Both the position numbers and the translations under genes were made by a program. DNA of 64,000 bases, taken from Burkholderia sp. BCC0506. GTDB taxonomy: Bacteria; Pseudomonadota; Gammaproteobacteria; Burkholderiales; Burkholderiaceae. The stretch covers positions 186,001-250,000 of the forward strand of contig NZ_CADFEN010000007.1 in NCBI RefSeq assembly GCF_902833145.1, given 5' to 3'. The notes below the pieces were generated by a model that saw only the letters and a list, made by a program, of their open reading frames with translations, did no database searches and was not told where the DNA came from. This document shows positions 1 through 8,426 of the stretch, in pieces (positions within the stretch are counted from its first letter, which is position 1; every line of letters begins with the position of its first letter).

Positions 1-1
1 G

Positions 2-172
2 GTGGCGGCCGGGCTCGGCGTGTCGGTCGTGCCGAAGGCGATCACGCAGGTGCAGGTGCCCGGGGTCGTATACCGGCCGTTCGTGGGTAACGCGTTTCGC
101 GCGAGGCTCGCCATTGCGTCGCGCTGCGACGAGCCGTCCGCGGTGGTGCGGAATTTTCTGCTGCTCGCGTAG
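2..172 (+). CDS. LysR-family transcriptional regulator, C-terminal fragment
   Basis: Only the last 56 codons are inside the window; the gene begins to the left. The visible translation (VAAGLGVSVVPKAI, then VPGVVYRPF, ending RNFLLLA) resembles the last strand-helix of a LysR substrate-binding domain, where a GxGVxxVP loop and a VxYRPL-like strand precede the C-terminal helix. The HTH and the ligand are not visible, so the regulon cannot be inferred. It ends shortly before a hairpin that terminates the opposing tRNA gene. Assignment rests on these short motifs alone. Confidence 0.6.
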   Translation: MAAGLGVSVVPKAITQVQVPGVVYRPFVGNAFRARLAIASRCDEPSAVVRNFLLLA

Positions 173-180
173 CGGACAAC

Positions 181-214
181 AAAAAACCCGCGAAGCCATC
201 TGCTGTCGCGGGTT
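181..214 (-). terminator. Rho-independent terminator of tRNA-Leu
   Basis: An 8-bp stem (AACCCGCG at 185-192 pairing with CGCGGGTT at 207-214) is followed, reading the minus strand, by a run of T (six A on the plus strand at 181-186). It lies about 30 bp downstream of the minus-strand tRNA gene. It may also stop the plus-strand LysR gene, but its T tract in that direction is short. Confidence 0.8.
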
Positions 215-246
215 TCGGAAATGCTGGAATGCGAGGAAAACGCATC

Positions 247-331
247 TGGTGCCGACGGCGAGACTCGAACTCGCACAGCTTTCGCCACTACCCCCTCAAG
301 ATAGCGTGTCTACCAATTTCACCACGTCGGC
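247..331 (-). tRNA. tRNA-Leu (anticodon GAG)
   Basis: The minus strand folds as a class II tRNA of 85 nt with the CCA end encoded (247-249). The acceptor stem is GCCGACG/CGTCGGC, the D arm contains AAATTGGTAGAC, and the T arm has GTTCGAGTC. The anticodon stem CTATC/GGTAG closes the loop TTGAGGG, giving anticodon GAG (leucine, CUC/CUU codons). The variable arm is long, as expected for tRNA-Leu. A strong terminator follows. Confidence 0.95.
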
Positions 332-472
332 ACTGCAAGGGGCGCAATTCTAACGTCACATTTCGCGTTTGTGAAGGGGGGATGACAAAGTCGGGTACGG
401 GCACGCGATCGATCCCGGTAGAATCGTCCGATCGACCCGACGGGTCCCCGCAACCGCCACCCGTTTTCTTCC

Positions 473-1786
473 GTGACCCACACCCTCGAACAACTGCAGG
501 CCGGCCAACTGTCGGGCGCGCGGCAACTCAAGCTCGCGTGCGGACTGACCGAATTTCCGCGCGAGATCTTCGATCTGGCCGACACGCTCGAAGTGCTCGA
601 CCTGACCGGCAATGCGCTGTCCGCGCTGCCGGACGACCTGCCGCGGCTGCATCGGTTGCGCATCCTGTTCGCATCGGGCAACCGCTTCACCGCTTTCCCC
701 GCCGGGCTCGGCGCGTGCGAACGACTCGAGATGATCGGCTTCAAGGCGAACCGGATCCGCACGGTGCCGCGCGGCGCGCTGCCGCGTGCGCTGCGCTGGC
801 TGATCCTGACCGACAACGCGATCGATGCACTGCCGGCCGACATCGGCGACTGTGCGCGGTTGCAGAAGCTCATGCTGGCCGGCAACCGGCTGCGCGCGCT
901 GCCCGCGGAAATGGCCGCGTGCCGCGCGCTGGAGCTGGTGCGCCTGTCGGCGAACCGGCTGGAGGCGTTGCCCGACTGGCTGCCGCGCCTGCCGCGTCTC
1001 GCATGGCTTGCCGTGGCCGGCAATCCGCTCGGCGCGGGGCCGGAGGCGGCGGCGTCCGGCGGAGCGGACGTCGCGGAGATCGACTGGGCCGCGCTGTCAT
1101 GCGAAGAGAAGCTGGGCGAGGGTGCGTCGGGTGTCATTTACCGCGCGCAGTGGCAGGCGGAAAGCCAGCCGCCGCGGACGGTCGCGGTCAAGCTGTTCAA
1201 GGGCGCCGTGACGAGCGACGGCCTGCCCGATTGCGAAATGGCCGCGTGCCTGCATGCCGGCCGTCACCCGAACCTGATTCCGGTGATCGGCAAGGTGCGC
1301 GGGCATCCGGGCGGCACGCACGGCCTCGTGATGGAACTCGTCGATCCCGCGCTGACGAATCTCGCGGGGCCGCCGAGCTTCGCGTCCTGCACGCGCGACG
1401 TCTATGCCGCCGATGCGACCTTCGATCCGGCGCACGCGCTGCGGATCGCGCACGGCATCGCGTCGGCCGCCGGCCATCTGCACGCGCGCGGCATCATGCA
1501 TGGCGACCTGTATGCGCACAACATCCTGCACGACGGCGCGGGCGGCGCGTTGCTCGGGGATTTCGGGGCGGCGTCGCCGTACGACCTGAACGAGCGCACC
1601 CACGGCGCCCGGTTCGAGCGGCTCGAAGTGCGCGCGTTCGGCTATCTGCTCGGCGAATTGCTCGCGCGCTGCGAACCGCACACCGGGGCGCTCGACGCGC
1701 TGGCGGCGGCGTGCGTGAACGAGGACGTCGATGCGCGGCCGTCGTTCGACGAGATCACGACCGCGCTGGCCGCTCGCCTGCGCTGA
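473..1786 (+). CDS. Leucine-rich repeat protein with a C-terminal protein kinase domain
   Basis: This 437-aa protein starts at a GTG codon. Residues about 36-187 hold six or seven LRR units of the LxxLxLxxNxLxxLP type (LEVLDLTGNALSALP and so on), a protein-binding solenoid. Residues about 208-437 are a eukaryotic-like Ser/Thr kinase: glycine loop GEGASG (215-220), VAVKLF with Lys240, catalytic loop HGDLYAHN (343-350) with HGD in place of HRD, and DFG (363-365). All core catalytic residues are therefore present, so activity is plausible. There is no signal peptide or membrane helix, so it is probably cytoplasmic. Partners and substrate are unknown; LRR-kinase fusions of this kind occur in Burkholderia and relatives. 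Confidence 0.85.
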   Translation: MTHTLEQLQAGQLSGARQLKLACGLTEFPREIFDLADTLEVLDLTGNALSALPDDLPRLHRLRILFASGNRFTAFPAGLGACERLEMIGFKANRIRTVPRGALPRALRWLILTDNAIDALPADIGDCARLQKLMLAGNRLRALPAEMAACRALELVRLSANRLEALPDWLPRLPRLAWLAVAGNPLGAGPEAAASGGADVAEIDWAALSCEEKLGEGASGVIYRAQWQAESQPPRTVAVKLFKGAVTSDGLPDCEMAACLHAGRHPNLIPVIGKVRGHPGGTHGLVMELVDPALTNLAGPPSFASCTRDVYAADATFDPAHALRIAHGIASAAGHLHARGIMHGDLYAHNILHDGAGGALLGDFGAASPYDLNERTHGARFERLEVRAFGYLLGELLARCEPHTGALDALAAACVNEDVDARPSFDEITTALAARLR

Positions 1787-1801
1787 CGGGATGGGGCCGG
1801 T

Positions 1802-2431
1802 TCATGCCTGCCGCGCGGTCAGCAGCTTGATGCCGAGCCCGACGAACAGCAGCCCGCTCGCGCGCTTGAGCGCGCGCACCGCGCGGCTCATGCCGAAGCC
1901 GCGATGTAGGCGGCGCACGCCGGCCGAATAGATGCAGTGAACGACCACGACCGTGCACGCGATCGTCGCGTACATCACGACGAACTGCAGCGCGAGCGGG
2001 CGGTCGTGCACGATGAACTGCGGCATGAACGCCGACAGGAAGATCATCGTTTTCGGATTGCTGCCCGACACGAACAGCGCTTCGCGAAACAGCTTCCGGC
2101 GATCGGGCACGGCGAGCTCCGCGGCGCCGCTCGGTGCGGCCGCCTTGCGGTCGCCGCGCAGCTGCCGGACACCCAGAAAGATCAGGTACGCGGCGCCGAC
2201 CACCTTCATCGCGACGAACAGCGGCGGCATCGCGGCCAGCACCGCGCCGACGCCGAGCGCGACCAGCAGCACGACCGCGCCCTGCGCGACGAGATTGCCG
2301 GCGATTGTCGCGGCGGTGCCATGCGCGCCGTAGCGCACCGTGTTGCGAATCACGAGCAGCACGTTGGGCCCCGGCGACAGCGTCGTGGCGAGATAGGCTG
2401 CGGCAAACAGCAGCCAGGTCTGAATGGGCAT
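1802..2431 (-). CDS. LysE/RhtB-family amino-acid exporter
   Basis: This 209-aa inner-membrane protein begins MPIQTWLLFAAAYLATTLSP, contains the LysE-family signature SPGPNVLLVIRNTVRYG near the N terminus, and has about six hydrophobic segments. The family exports amino acids or related metabolites (lysine, threonine, homoserine lactone) using the membrane potential; the substrate cannot be read from sequence. A longer in-frame reading upstream to 2620 exists, but it adds Arg-rich sequence with no family similarity, so the start at 2431 is preferred. It is convergent with the LRR-kinase gene. Confidence 0.88.
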   Translation of the reverse strand: MPIQTWLLFAAAYLATTLSPGPNVLLVIRNTVRYGAHGTAATIAGNLVAQGAVVLLVALGVGAVLAAMPPLFVAMKVVGAAYLIFLGVRQLRGDRKAAAPSGAAELAVPDRRKLFREALFVSGSNPKTMIFLSAFMPQFIVHDRPLALQFVVMYATIACTVVVVHCIYSAGVRRLHRGFGMSRAVRALKRASGLLFVGLGIKLLTARQA

Positions 2432-2529
2432 GCGGCGCTCCGAAAGGCGGTTCCGGCGGTCGGGATGAAGCGATGGTGCCACGCCAATAATGGCGCGGGC
2501 CGCCGCCGGAACCGTGCGGTCGCGATGCG

Positions 2530-2703
2530 TCAGTGCGCGTCGCGCATGCAGTACGCGGGAATCGACGGCGGCGTGTCGATCGCGGCAGGCCGCGTCATCC
2601 ATGCGATCCAGGCGGCCCATATCCCGCAGACGATCAGCACCGCGAGGTTCAGCGGCGTCCGGTAGCGGACGATCAGGTCGGCCAGCGGCAGGCGGTCTTT
2701 CAT
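2530..2703 (-). CDS. Small single-pass membrane protein of the copper cluster
   Basis: This 57-aa protein starts MKDRLPLADLIVRYRTPLN, followed by one hydrophobic helix (about residues 18-36, LAVLIVCGIWAAWIAWM) and a short periplasmic-looking tail with one Cys. It follows the PCu(A)C chaperone gene by 32 bp on the same strand and is presumably co-transcribed with it. No named family was recognised. Its context suggests an accessory role in copper handling, but that is inference. Confidence 0.6.
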   Translation of the reverse strand: MKDRLPLADLIVRYRTPLNLAVLIVCGIWAAWIAWMTRPAAIDTPPSIPAYCMRDAH

Positions 2704-2735
2704 GTGCGTCTCCTTCGATCGAGAGGCCGGCGGCG

Positions 2736-3179
2736 TTACTGGCCGGCGTAGGTCGGCGCCTTCGCGTCGCAGGTCACGGACACGGTCGAGCCGTCCGCGA
2801 AATGCAGCTTGAACGGCACCTTCGCGCCGGGCGCGACGGCCCGGCGCGGTTCCTCCAGCATCACGTGATAGCGCTTCGGCTTGAACGTCAGCGTGCCGTG
2901 TGCGGGCACGACGACCGAGTCGACGTGAACCATTTTCGCGGTGCTGCCGCTCGTCTGCGTTTCGTGCACCATCGCCATCCCGTACGCGGGCGTGTCGATA
3001 CCGGTGAGCGTCGCGGGCGCGTCGCCGTCGTTCTTCAGCGTGAGGTAGCCGGAGGACGGCACCGTCGCCGGCATCGTGCGGATCCAGCATGCATCGGCCT
3101 GCACGGCGGGCGCCGCGAACGTGGCGGACGCGTGCAGCGCCAGCGCCACGAGCAGGCCGGTCGGAATCGAGCGTTTCAT
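2736..3179 (-). CDS. Periplasmic PCu(A)C-family copper chaperone
   Basis: This 147-aa protein has a signal peptide (MKRSIPTGLLVALALHASATFA, cleavage near residue 22) and a PCu(A)C cupredoxin-like domain. The family Cu(I) site H(M)x10Mx21HxM is visible: Met74, Met86 and the YHVML strand near residue 109. The family delivers Cu(I) to the CuA/CuB centres of cytochrome oxidase or buffers periplasmic copper. It sits between copC and a small membrane-protein gene in a minus-strand cluster, which supports a copper role. Confidence 0.88.
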   Translation of the reverse strand: MKRSIPTGLLVALALHASATFAAPAVQADACWIRTMPATVPSSGYLTLKNDGDAPATLTGIDTPAYGMAMVHETQTSGSTAKMVHVDSVVVPAHGTLTFKPKRYHVMLEEPRRAVAPGAKVPFKLHFADGSTVSVTCDAKAPTYAGQ

Positions 3180-3262
3180 CGTGTGTTTTCCTTGTCGTGT
3201 GCGATGCCGGAGGCATCGATGCGAATGCGATCGGCGCGGCGCGCCGATGCGCACCGTGCGCG

Positions 3263-3628
3263 TTACTTGACCGTGAATGCGTAGCGGCCGTGCGTGCGGT
3301 GGCCGTCGCTGGCCACCGCGATCCACGCGACCGTGTAGGTGCCCGGCTTCAGGCTCGCCAGGGCGACGTGCATGCGCTTCCGGTTGCCGGCGTCGACGGC
3401 CGACTTCCCGTCGACGACCGACTGCCCGTGGCTGTCGGTCACGGCGATCGAGCTGAATGCCGGTTCGAGCGCCTCGCCGAAATCGATCGTGACCGCGTGC
3501 GGCGCGGCCGAGAGCGTGGCGTCGGGAGCCGGGTCCTGCGTTTTCGGGAGCGCATGCGCATGGGCGGCCTGGATGACGACGAAGCCGAATGCGGCGAGTG
3601 CGCCGCGAACGAAAGTGAGGGTTCTCAT
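3263..3628 (-). CDS. copC: CopC-family periplasmic copper-binding protein
   Basis: This 121-aa protein has a signal peptide ending at AHAHALPKTQDP, so the mature N terminus begins with His, as in CopC, where that His binds Cu(II). The rest is an Ig-like CopC domain: PAPDATLSAAP, a central VTIDFGEALEP strand, and the C-terminal SDGHRTHGRYAFTVK, in which DGH...HG supplies further ligand histidines. There is no fused CopD membrane domain and no copD gene next to it. It is followed 83 bp downstream by the PCu(A)C gene, consistent with joint copper trafficking. Confidence 0.88.
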   Translation of the reverse strand: MRTLTFVRGALAAFGFVVIQAAHAHALPKTQDPAPDATLSAAPHAVTIDFGEALEPAFSSIAVTDSHGQSVVDGKSAVDAGNRKRMHVALASLKPGTYTVAWIAVASDGHRTHGRYAFTVK

Positions 3629-3919
3629 GGCGGTTGAGCGAGTGACGAATCGGATGGAAAAAGACGGATTCGACGGACGGCTGCGCGAGCGGCATCGATG
3701 TCCGGCAGCGTACGGCGCGGACGTGCGAGGGCAGGCATTCGCATGCGGGCGAGTGCAGGCACGGCAATCCGGATCGGTGGCGGCCAACCGTGCGCCCGGC
3801 ATGACGCCGCGCGCAGCAGGGTGAGACATGATCGTCCTTCGAAACGTGACATGTCGCGCACGCGGGCAGCGTGCGCGGACGACGCGATGCACGACGGCAT
3901 CGCGTGCGATGACGACGGA

Positions 3920-4297
3920 TCAGGACGTGAACGGCGGGGCGCGCGGTTGCGCGGCCGTGAGCGGCAGCGCGCGGCGCAGGCTGTCGAAGCGGGTTGCCGC
4001 GCGATGCTCGGTCGCGTGCACGTGGGCCGCGAACGTCAGCTCGGGGGCGGGCAGCGCGGGGGTATGGGCGAGCAGGCTGCAGTAGCCGCATGCCTGGAGA
4101 TGGGCCTGCAGGCTTTTCGTCGACGAATCGGCGGCGTGGTCGCCGGCGGCCGGCGCGGCCGAACAGTAGCCGGCCAGCAGTGCGTCGACGCGCCCTTGCG
4201 CGGTCAGCGCCTGCGAGATCGTCGGCGCGAGCGCCGTCATCAGGATGGCGAGCATCCCGATCAGACTGCCGATCTTCCGGAGACGACGACTCAGCAT
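3920..4297 (-). CDS. DUF2946-family protein (copper-cluster associated)
   Basis: This 125-aa protein begins MLSRRLRKIGSLIGMLAIL with an N-terminal hydrophobic segment (about residues 10-30). It then has a Cys/His-containing region (AGYCSAAPAAGDHA, LQACGYCSLLAHTPAL, HVHATEHRA). This layout, with the GYCSL-like motif and downstream histidines, matches DUF2946 proteins, which are repeatedly found beside PCu(A)C, CopC and TonB-dependent copper receptor genes. Metal binding by the Cys/His residues is likely but unproved. A 291-bp spacer separates it from copC and shows no convincing gene. Confidence 0.75.
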   Translation of the reverse strand: MLSRRLRKIGSLIGMLAILMTALAPTISQALTAQGRVDALLAGYCSAAPAAGDHAADSSTKSLQAHLQACGYCSLLAHTPALPAPELTFAAHVHATEHRAATRFDSLRRALPLTAAQPRAPPFTS

Positions 4298-4389
4298 GCG
4301 ATGCGCGGCGGCGGGTGGACGACGATGCGGGCGATTATGCCACGCACGTCGGGCCGCCGGTCGGCGCGAACGTGCGGCATCGCGGCGCG

Positions 4390-4896
4390 CTATGCGTGCT
4401 TCGCCAGATACTTCGCGATCAGCGTCATCTGCGCGGCCCAGCCCTGGTCGTTCATGTCGCGCGCCGTTGCGCGACGCGCTTCGATCAACGCGTCGAAACC
4501 CGTTTCGGTGACCGTGAGCAGCGTGCCGCCGGCTTGCGCCGCGAGCGTGAACGTGACGAGCGTCATCGGCTCGGACGCGTAATCGAAATCCGGATCGATC
4601 GCGAACGGATGCCAGCGAAACGAGAGCAGTTGCCTGGGCTCGATGCGGTCGACGACGATTTCGAACACGGTGCCCGCATAGGGCTCCTGCGCCTTCGCGA
4701 CGTCGTCGTCGACGCGGGTCGGCGTGATGCGGCCGAACAGCGGCTGGCCCGCTTCGAACGGCCCGTCGAACGAGACGCCGAACCACTGGCCGAATTCGCC
4801 GGAATGGCTCACGGCTGCCCAGACGCGGTCGGGCGACGCGGCGAGCAGCGTCTGTTTTTCGATGCGATCGGTTTGCTGGACCATCACGTTCTCCAT
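4390..4896 (-). CDS. SRPBCC/AHSA1-type START-like domain protein
   Basis: This 168-aa protein has the Activator-of-Hsp90-homologue/SRPBCC pattern: IEKQTLLAASPDRVWAAVS at the start, GQWFGVSFDGPFEAG, RIEPRQLLSFRWHP in the middle, and TLLTVTETGFDAL before a terminal helix ending AAQMTLIAKYLAKHA. The fold forms a hydrophobic ligand cavity; in bacteria these are poorly characterised, often stress- or toxin-associated. It starts 7 bp after the ferredoxin gene ends, so the two are surely one transcript. A start five codons later (MVQQTD) is also possible. Confidence 0.82.
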   Translation of the reverse strand: MENVMVQQTDRIEKQTLLAASPDRVWAAVSHSGEFGQWFGVSFDGPFEAGQPLFGRITPTRVDDDVAKAQEPYAGTVFEIVVDRIEPRQLLSFRWHPFAIDPDFDYASEPMTLVTFTLAAQAGGTLLTVTETGFDALIEARRATARDMNDQGWAAQMTLIAKYLAKHA

Positions 4897-4903
4897 GCAG
4901 GCC

Positions 4904-5206
4904 CTAGTCGAGCATGACCGCCTCGGGCACGTCGAGCACGAGATCCGACGTCGCGACGGCCACGCACGGCAGCGTATAGCCGTCGGCCTTTTCCTCGCGG
5001 GAGAGCCCCGGCCATTCGATCGTGTAGCGTACGCTGCCGCTGACGATCCGGCAGAGGCAGCTTCGGCACGTGCCGTTGCGGCACGAGCGCGGCAGCGATA
5101 CGCGCGCGAACGCGGCGGCTTCGAGCACGGTCAGCGAACCGGGCGCGTCGAAGGTCGCGCCGAGCGGTTCGATGCGCACGAGGGGCGGTTGTTCTGGGTC
5201 GGTCAT
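4904..5206 (-). CDS. Plant-type [2Fe-2S] ferredoxin
   Basis: This 100-aa protein has the chloroplast-type cluster motif C-x4-C-x2-C (SCRNGTCRSCLC) with the fourth Cys in TLPCVAVATSDLVLDVPE. Length and layout match a free-standing 2Fe-2S ferredoxin rather than a reductase domain. It should shuttle electrons in the cytoplasm; no partner oxygenase or reductase is encoded beside it. It precedes the START-like protein by 7 bp on the same strand. The sigma-54 activator gene ends 82 bp upstream. Confidence 0.88.
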   Translation of the reverse strand: MTDPEQPPLVRIEPLGATFDAPGSLTVLEAAAFARVSLPRSCRNGTCRSCLCRIVSGSVRYTIEWPGLSREEKADGYTLPCVAVATSDLVLDVPEAVMLD

Positions 5207-5288
5207 GACTGAAGCGGGCGGCGGGTCGGCGGCAACGCGCCAAGCATACCCGAACGCGCCGGCGGCCGACGGCCGCCTACCGTGGGCG

Positions 5289-7190
5289 TCAGTGCCGCCG
5301 CAGATACCGGTACACGGTATTGCGGGCGAGGCCGAGCTCGCGCGCGGCCGCCGATACGTTGCCGCCGTGCCGTGCGAGCACCGCGTCGATCATCGCGGCC
5401 TGGTGGCTTTGCAGCGTCGTGCCTTCGCGCCTGCCGACCGAGGGGGACGATACGGCGGCCGGCGTGGCCGGCGCATCGTCGCAATCGAGCCAGAAATCGT
5501 CGGGCAAATGCGCGAGCGTGATCTCGGCTTCGTCTTCGGCGAGCATGCCGGCCGTGCGCAGCACGTTGGTCAGCTGTCGCAGGTTGCCGGGCCAGCGGTG
5601 GCGCGCGAATGCGTCGAGCACGTCCGCCGCGAGGCGGCGCGGCATCGGCTCGCTGCGCGCGAGCCTTGCGAGGATCCGCTCGACGAGCGCGGGCAGGTCG
5701 GTGCGCGTGGCGAGCGCCGGCAGCGTGACCGCGAGCCCGTTGATCCGGTAGAACAGGTCTTCGCGGAACGTGCCTTCCGCGATCATCGCGCGCAGATCGC
5801 GGTGGGTCGCGCAGACCACGCGCACGTCGACCGGCACCGCGCGTGCGCCGCCGAGCGGCATCACCGCGCGCTCCTGCAGCACGCGCATCAGCCGCACCTG
5901 CTGCGCGAGCGGCATGTCGCCGATTTCGTCGAGAAACAGCGTGCCGCCGTCGGCCTGCGCGATCTTGCCCGGGCTGCCGCGCTTGCGGGCGCCCGTGAAC
6001 GCGCCGTCTTCATAGCCGAACAGTTCGGCCTCGATCAGCGAATCGGGCAGCGCCGCGCAGTTGACCGCGACGAACGGGCCGTCCGCGCGCGGCGACGCCT
6101 GGTGCAGCGCGCGGGCGAGCCACTCCTTGCCGGTGCCGGTCTGGCCGAGGATCAGCAGCGGCAGGTCGCGCCCGCGGATCTTCGCGACGCGTTCGAGCAC
6201 GGCGGCCATGCGCGCGTCGCCGGTGTCGAGCGTCGCGAACGTGATCGCGTCGGGGTCCGGCGCACGCACGCGTGCGGCCGGTGCGGGCGGCGTGACCGCG
6301 ACGGCGGTTTTCTGCGTTTCGGGGAACTCGCAGCGGGCGAGCACGCGCACGCCGGTCGACAGCGTGAGGCGGAACGTGGCGCCCGGCGCGCGGGCGGCCT
6401 GCTGCGCGAGCTGGCCGAAGCGCATGCCGAACAACGCGTCGCTCGCCTGATGCTGCAGTGCGTCGAACGACGCGCCGAGCTGGAATTGCGCGCTGCGGTT
6501 CGCGGCGATCAGCCCGCCGTCGGGGCCGAAGGCGACGAGCCCGGCGAACAGCGAATCGACGCAATCCTCGTGTGCGTGAAAGCGCAGCCGCAACGCTTCG
6601 CCGCACTGGTTCGCGAACAGGTGGTTCTCGATCAGTTGCGCGGACATGCGCACGAGCGCGAGCGTATGCGGGCTGGAGCCGCGCGGGTCGCCGCTCACGT
6701 CGAGCGTGCCCAGCGTGCGGCCGAACGGATCGACGATCGGCGCGCACGCGCAGGTGAGGATGTGGTTCGCGCGCAGGAAATGTTCGGCACCGTGCACGAC
6801 CACGGCCTGGCCCGACGCGAGCGCGGTGCCGATCGCATTGGTGCCGCGTGCGCCTTCGGCCCACGACACGCCGTTGCACAGCGCGACGCGGTTGGCTTTC
6901 TCGATGAAGTCCGCGTCGCCGATGCTGTGCAGGATCACGCCGTCGGCGTCGGTCAGCAGCACGAGGCTTTGCGTATCGGCGATCTGCGCGTGGAGGTCCT
7001 CCATCACCGGGCGGGCGTGCGAGAACAGCGTGTGGTTCGTGTCGAGCAGCTCGCGCAGCGCGACGCGCGACAGCGGCGAGAAATCGGGGCGTTCGTGCGC
7101 GCGCAGGCCGACCGCGGTCGAACGCGCATGCGCCTGCGCGAGCAGGTCGGTACGCCCCGCGGCGGCGGGCAGCACGAAGGATTGCGGCAT
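5289..7190 (-). CDS. Sigma-54-dependent activator, AcoR-like
   Basis: This 633-aa protein has three parts: an N-terminal GAF-type sensory half (about 1-310, with the [12 protein letters not shown] segment typical of AcoR-like regulators), a central AAA+ domain with Walker A GQTGTGKE, the sigma-54 contact loop GAFTGA and [13 protein letters not shown], and a C-terminal Fis-type HTH ([20 protein letters not shown]). It should bind an upstream enhancer and open RNA polymerase-sigma54 promoters in response to a small molecule, possibly acetoin or an alcohol/aldehyde by family analogy. No such catabolic genes adjoin it. The ferredoxin-START pair lies directly downstream and may be a target; this is inference. 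Confidence 0.9.
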   Translation of the reverse strand: MPQSFVLPAAAGRTDLLAQAHARSTAVGLRAHERPDFSPLSRVALRELLDTNHTLFSHARPVMEDLHAQIADTQSLVLLTDADGVILHSIGDADFIEKANRVALCNGVSWAEGARGTNAIGTALASGQAVVVHGAEHFLRANHILTCACAPIVDPFGRTLGTLDVSGDPRGSSPHTLALVRMSAQLIENHLFANQCGEALRLRFHAHEDCVDSLFAGLVAFGPDGGLIAANRSAQFQLGASFDALQHQASDALFGMRFGQLAQQAARAPGATFRLTLSTGVRVLARCEFPETQKTAVAVTPPAPAARVRAPDPDAITFATLDTGDARMAAVLERVAKIRGRDLPLLILGQTGTGKEWLARALHQASPRADGPFVAVNCAALPDSLIEAELFGYEDGAFTGARKRGSPGKIAQADGGTLFLDEIGDMPLAQQVRLMRVLQERAVMPLGGARAVPVDVRVVCATHRDLRAMIAEGTFREDLFYRINGLAVTLPALATRTDLPALVERILARLARSEPMPRRLAADVLDAFARHRWPGNLRQLTNVLRTAGMLAEDEAEITLAHLPDDFWLDCDDAPATPAAVSSPSVGRREGTTLQSHQAAMIDAVLARHGGNVSAAARELGLARNTVYRYLRRH

Positions 7191-7461
7191 GATGTGTCTC
7201 CTGTTCCCCGGGGCCGTCGGGGCCGACCGGATCGGAATCGGCGGCGCAGTGCGGCTCCGCTCGCGGTGCACCATTCGGCGCGACAGCCGACCGTCCGGGC
7301 ACGCATCATCATACAAGCGCCACGTGCGATGCGCGACCGGGGAGCAAAATCCCCTTGCTTTTAAGCACCCGCCTGCAATCATGGAAATGGAGCACGCACG
7401 CGCCGTGTTCCGCACTGCAACATGCATGCGACGCGACATGCATCCGTTCGGGAGACGCATC

Positions 7462-7653
7462 ATGGTTCGGACGGAACTGAGAGTCGTGCTGGCGGCCATC
7501 GCCACTTTCATCATGCTGGGCGGCATTGCCGTGGCGATCCACGGTTTGCTGTTCGATCTGGGCGATGCGGTGAGATACGGGGCGGCCGCGATTGCGGTGG
7601 GCGTCACGACTGCCGCGATCGCCCTCAACATCTGGCCGACCGATCCGCACTGA
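7462..7653 (+). CDS. Small two-helix membrane protein
   Basis: This 63-aa protein starts MVRTELRVVLAAIATFIMLG and has two hydrophobic helices (about 8-27 and 38-57) separated by a short polar turn. No family was recognised. It is divergent from the sigma-54 activator gene, with 271 bp between the starts. An in-frame ATG at 7381 would add 27 residues rich in Arg/His, but the start at 7462 places the hydrophobic region at the N terminus and is preferred. Confidence 0.6.
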   Translation: MVRTELRVVLAAIATFIMLGGIAVAIHGLLFDLGDAVRYGAAAIAVGVTTAAIALNIWPTDPH

Positions 7654-7892
7654 CGCCGTTCGCGAAACGGTGCCGGATGCCGCGCAGATCAGACGAAATG
7701 CGCGTCGGAACGACGCACACCGAAATTTTTGTCTCCCGCGCGAAACCGTCTAAAGTGGAATTCAACCGGCATGCATCGACCGCGCCACACTCCGCGGCCG
7801 GGGCCTCCGCCGGCGAGCCCGCGTACATTTCGTCCGGCCGGTAGCGGACGACGGACGCGGTCATTCGTTTTCTACCGGTCGAGGCGGCTCCC

Positions 7893-8180
7893 ATGCAGAT
7901 CCATTTCACGAACGAGAAGCCTGAGTATTCGGGGCGTGACCTGATGCTGGGGTTCACGGCACTGGTCAATGGCGAGCGCGTCCAATGTCAGATCACCGCC
8001 GAGGCGCTGGAAGACCACTTCGGCGCGGCATCGCCGCGCTTCGAGGATATGGTCGGCGCATTCGACCAGCACCGCGAGCGCATCGAGGCGGCGGCCCGCC
8101 GCCTGCTGTCGGAAACGCGTGCGCAATGCGTGACGCTGCGCAGCGGCTACGTGCGCTTCTACGAGGCCAACTGGCGCTGA
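7893..8180 (+). CDS. DUF1488-family protein
   Basis: This 95-aa protein matches the DUF1488 layout: an opening strand FTNEKPEYSGRDLMLGFTAL, a central VQCQITAEALEDHFGA helix, and a terminal VRFYEANW. These small cytoplasmic proteins are common in beta- and gammaproteobacteria and have no assigned function. It stands alone, with a good hairpin terminator about 190 bp downstream. Confidence 0.8.
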   Translation: MQIHFTNEKPEYSGRDLMLGFTALVNGERVQCQITAEALEDHFGAASPRFEDMVGAFDQHRERIEAAARRLLSETRAQCVTLRSGYVRFYEANWR

Positions 8181-8367
8181 CGACACGACGCTCGTCGGGC
8201 GGCGCGCGCACGCGAGCGGCGCCGCCAAGACGTTGCCTTTCACGCAATGCCGTTCGGTGGGGCCGGGCGGCATTTTCGTATGCGGGCCCGAGCGGGGTTG
8301 ACCGCGCTTCGGCCAGGTCGTGCGCGTCGATTCCCGAGGATCGCGGAAGGATCGTGCGAAAACAAGA

Positions 8368-8393
8368 ACGCCACCCGAAGGTGGCGTTTTTTT
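8368..8393 (+). terminator. Rho-independent terminator
   Basis: A stem ACGCCACC (8368-8375), loop CGAA and stem GGTGGCGT (8380-8387) run into a stretch of seven T. It lies between the end of the DUF1488 gene and the end of the convergent permease gene. A-rich sequence before the stem suggests it also works for the minus strand. Confidence 0.85.
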
Positions 8394-8426
8394 CATGTCG
8401 TCGTGCGGCGCAGCGATGCGTTTCGC

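Noticed and set aside
1802-2620. 272-aa reading of the LysE-family gene
   Set aside because: The extra 63 residues before MPIQTW are non-hydrophobic and Arg-rich; LysE proteins begin at the first helix.
3625-3900. A 91-codon minus-strand frame upstream of copC
   Set aside because: Cys/Arg/Ala-rich with no family feature; it looks like spacer sequence.
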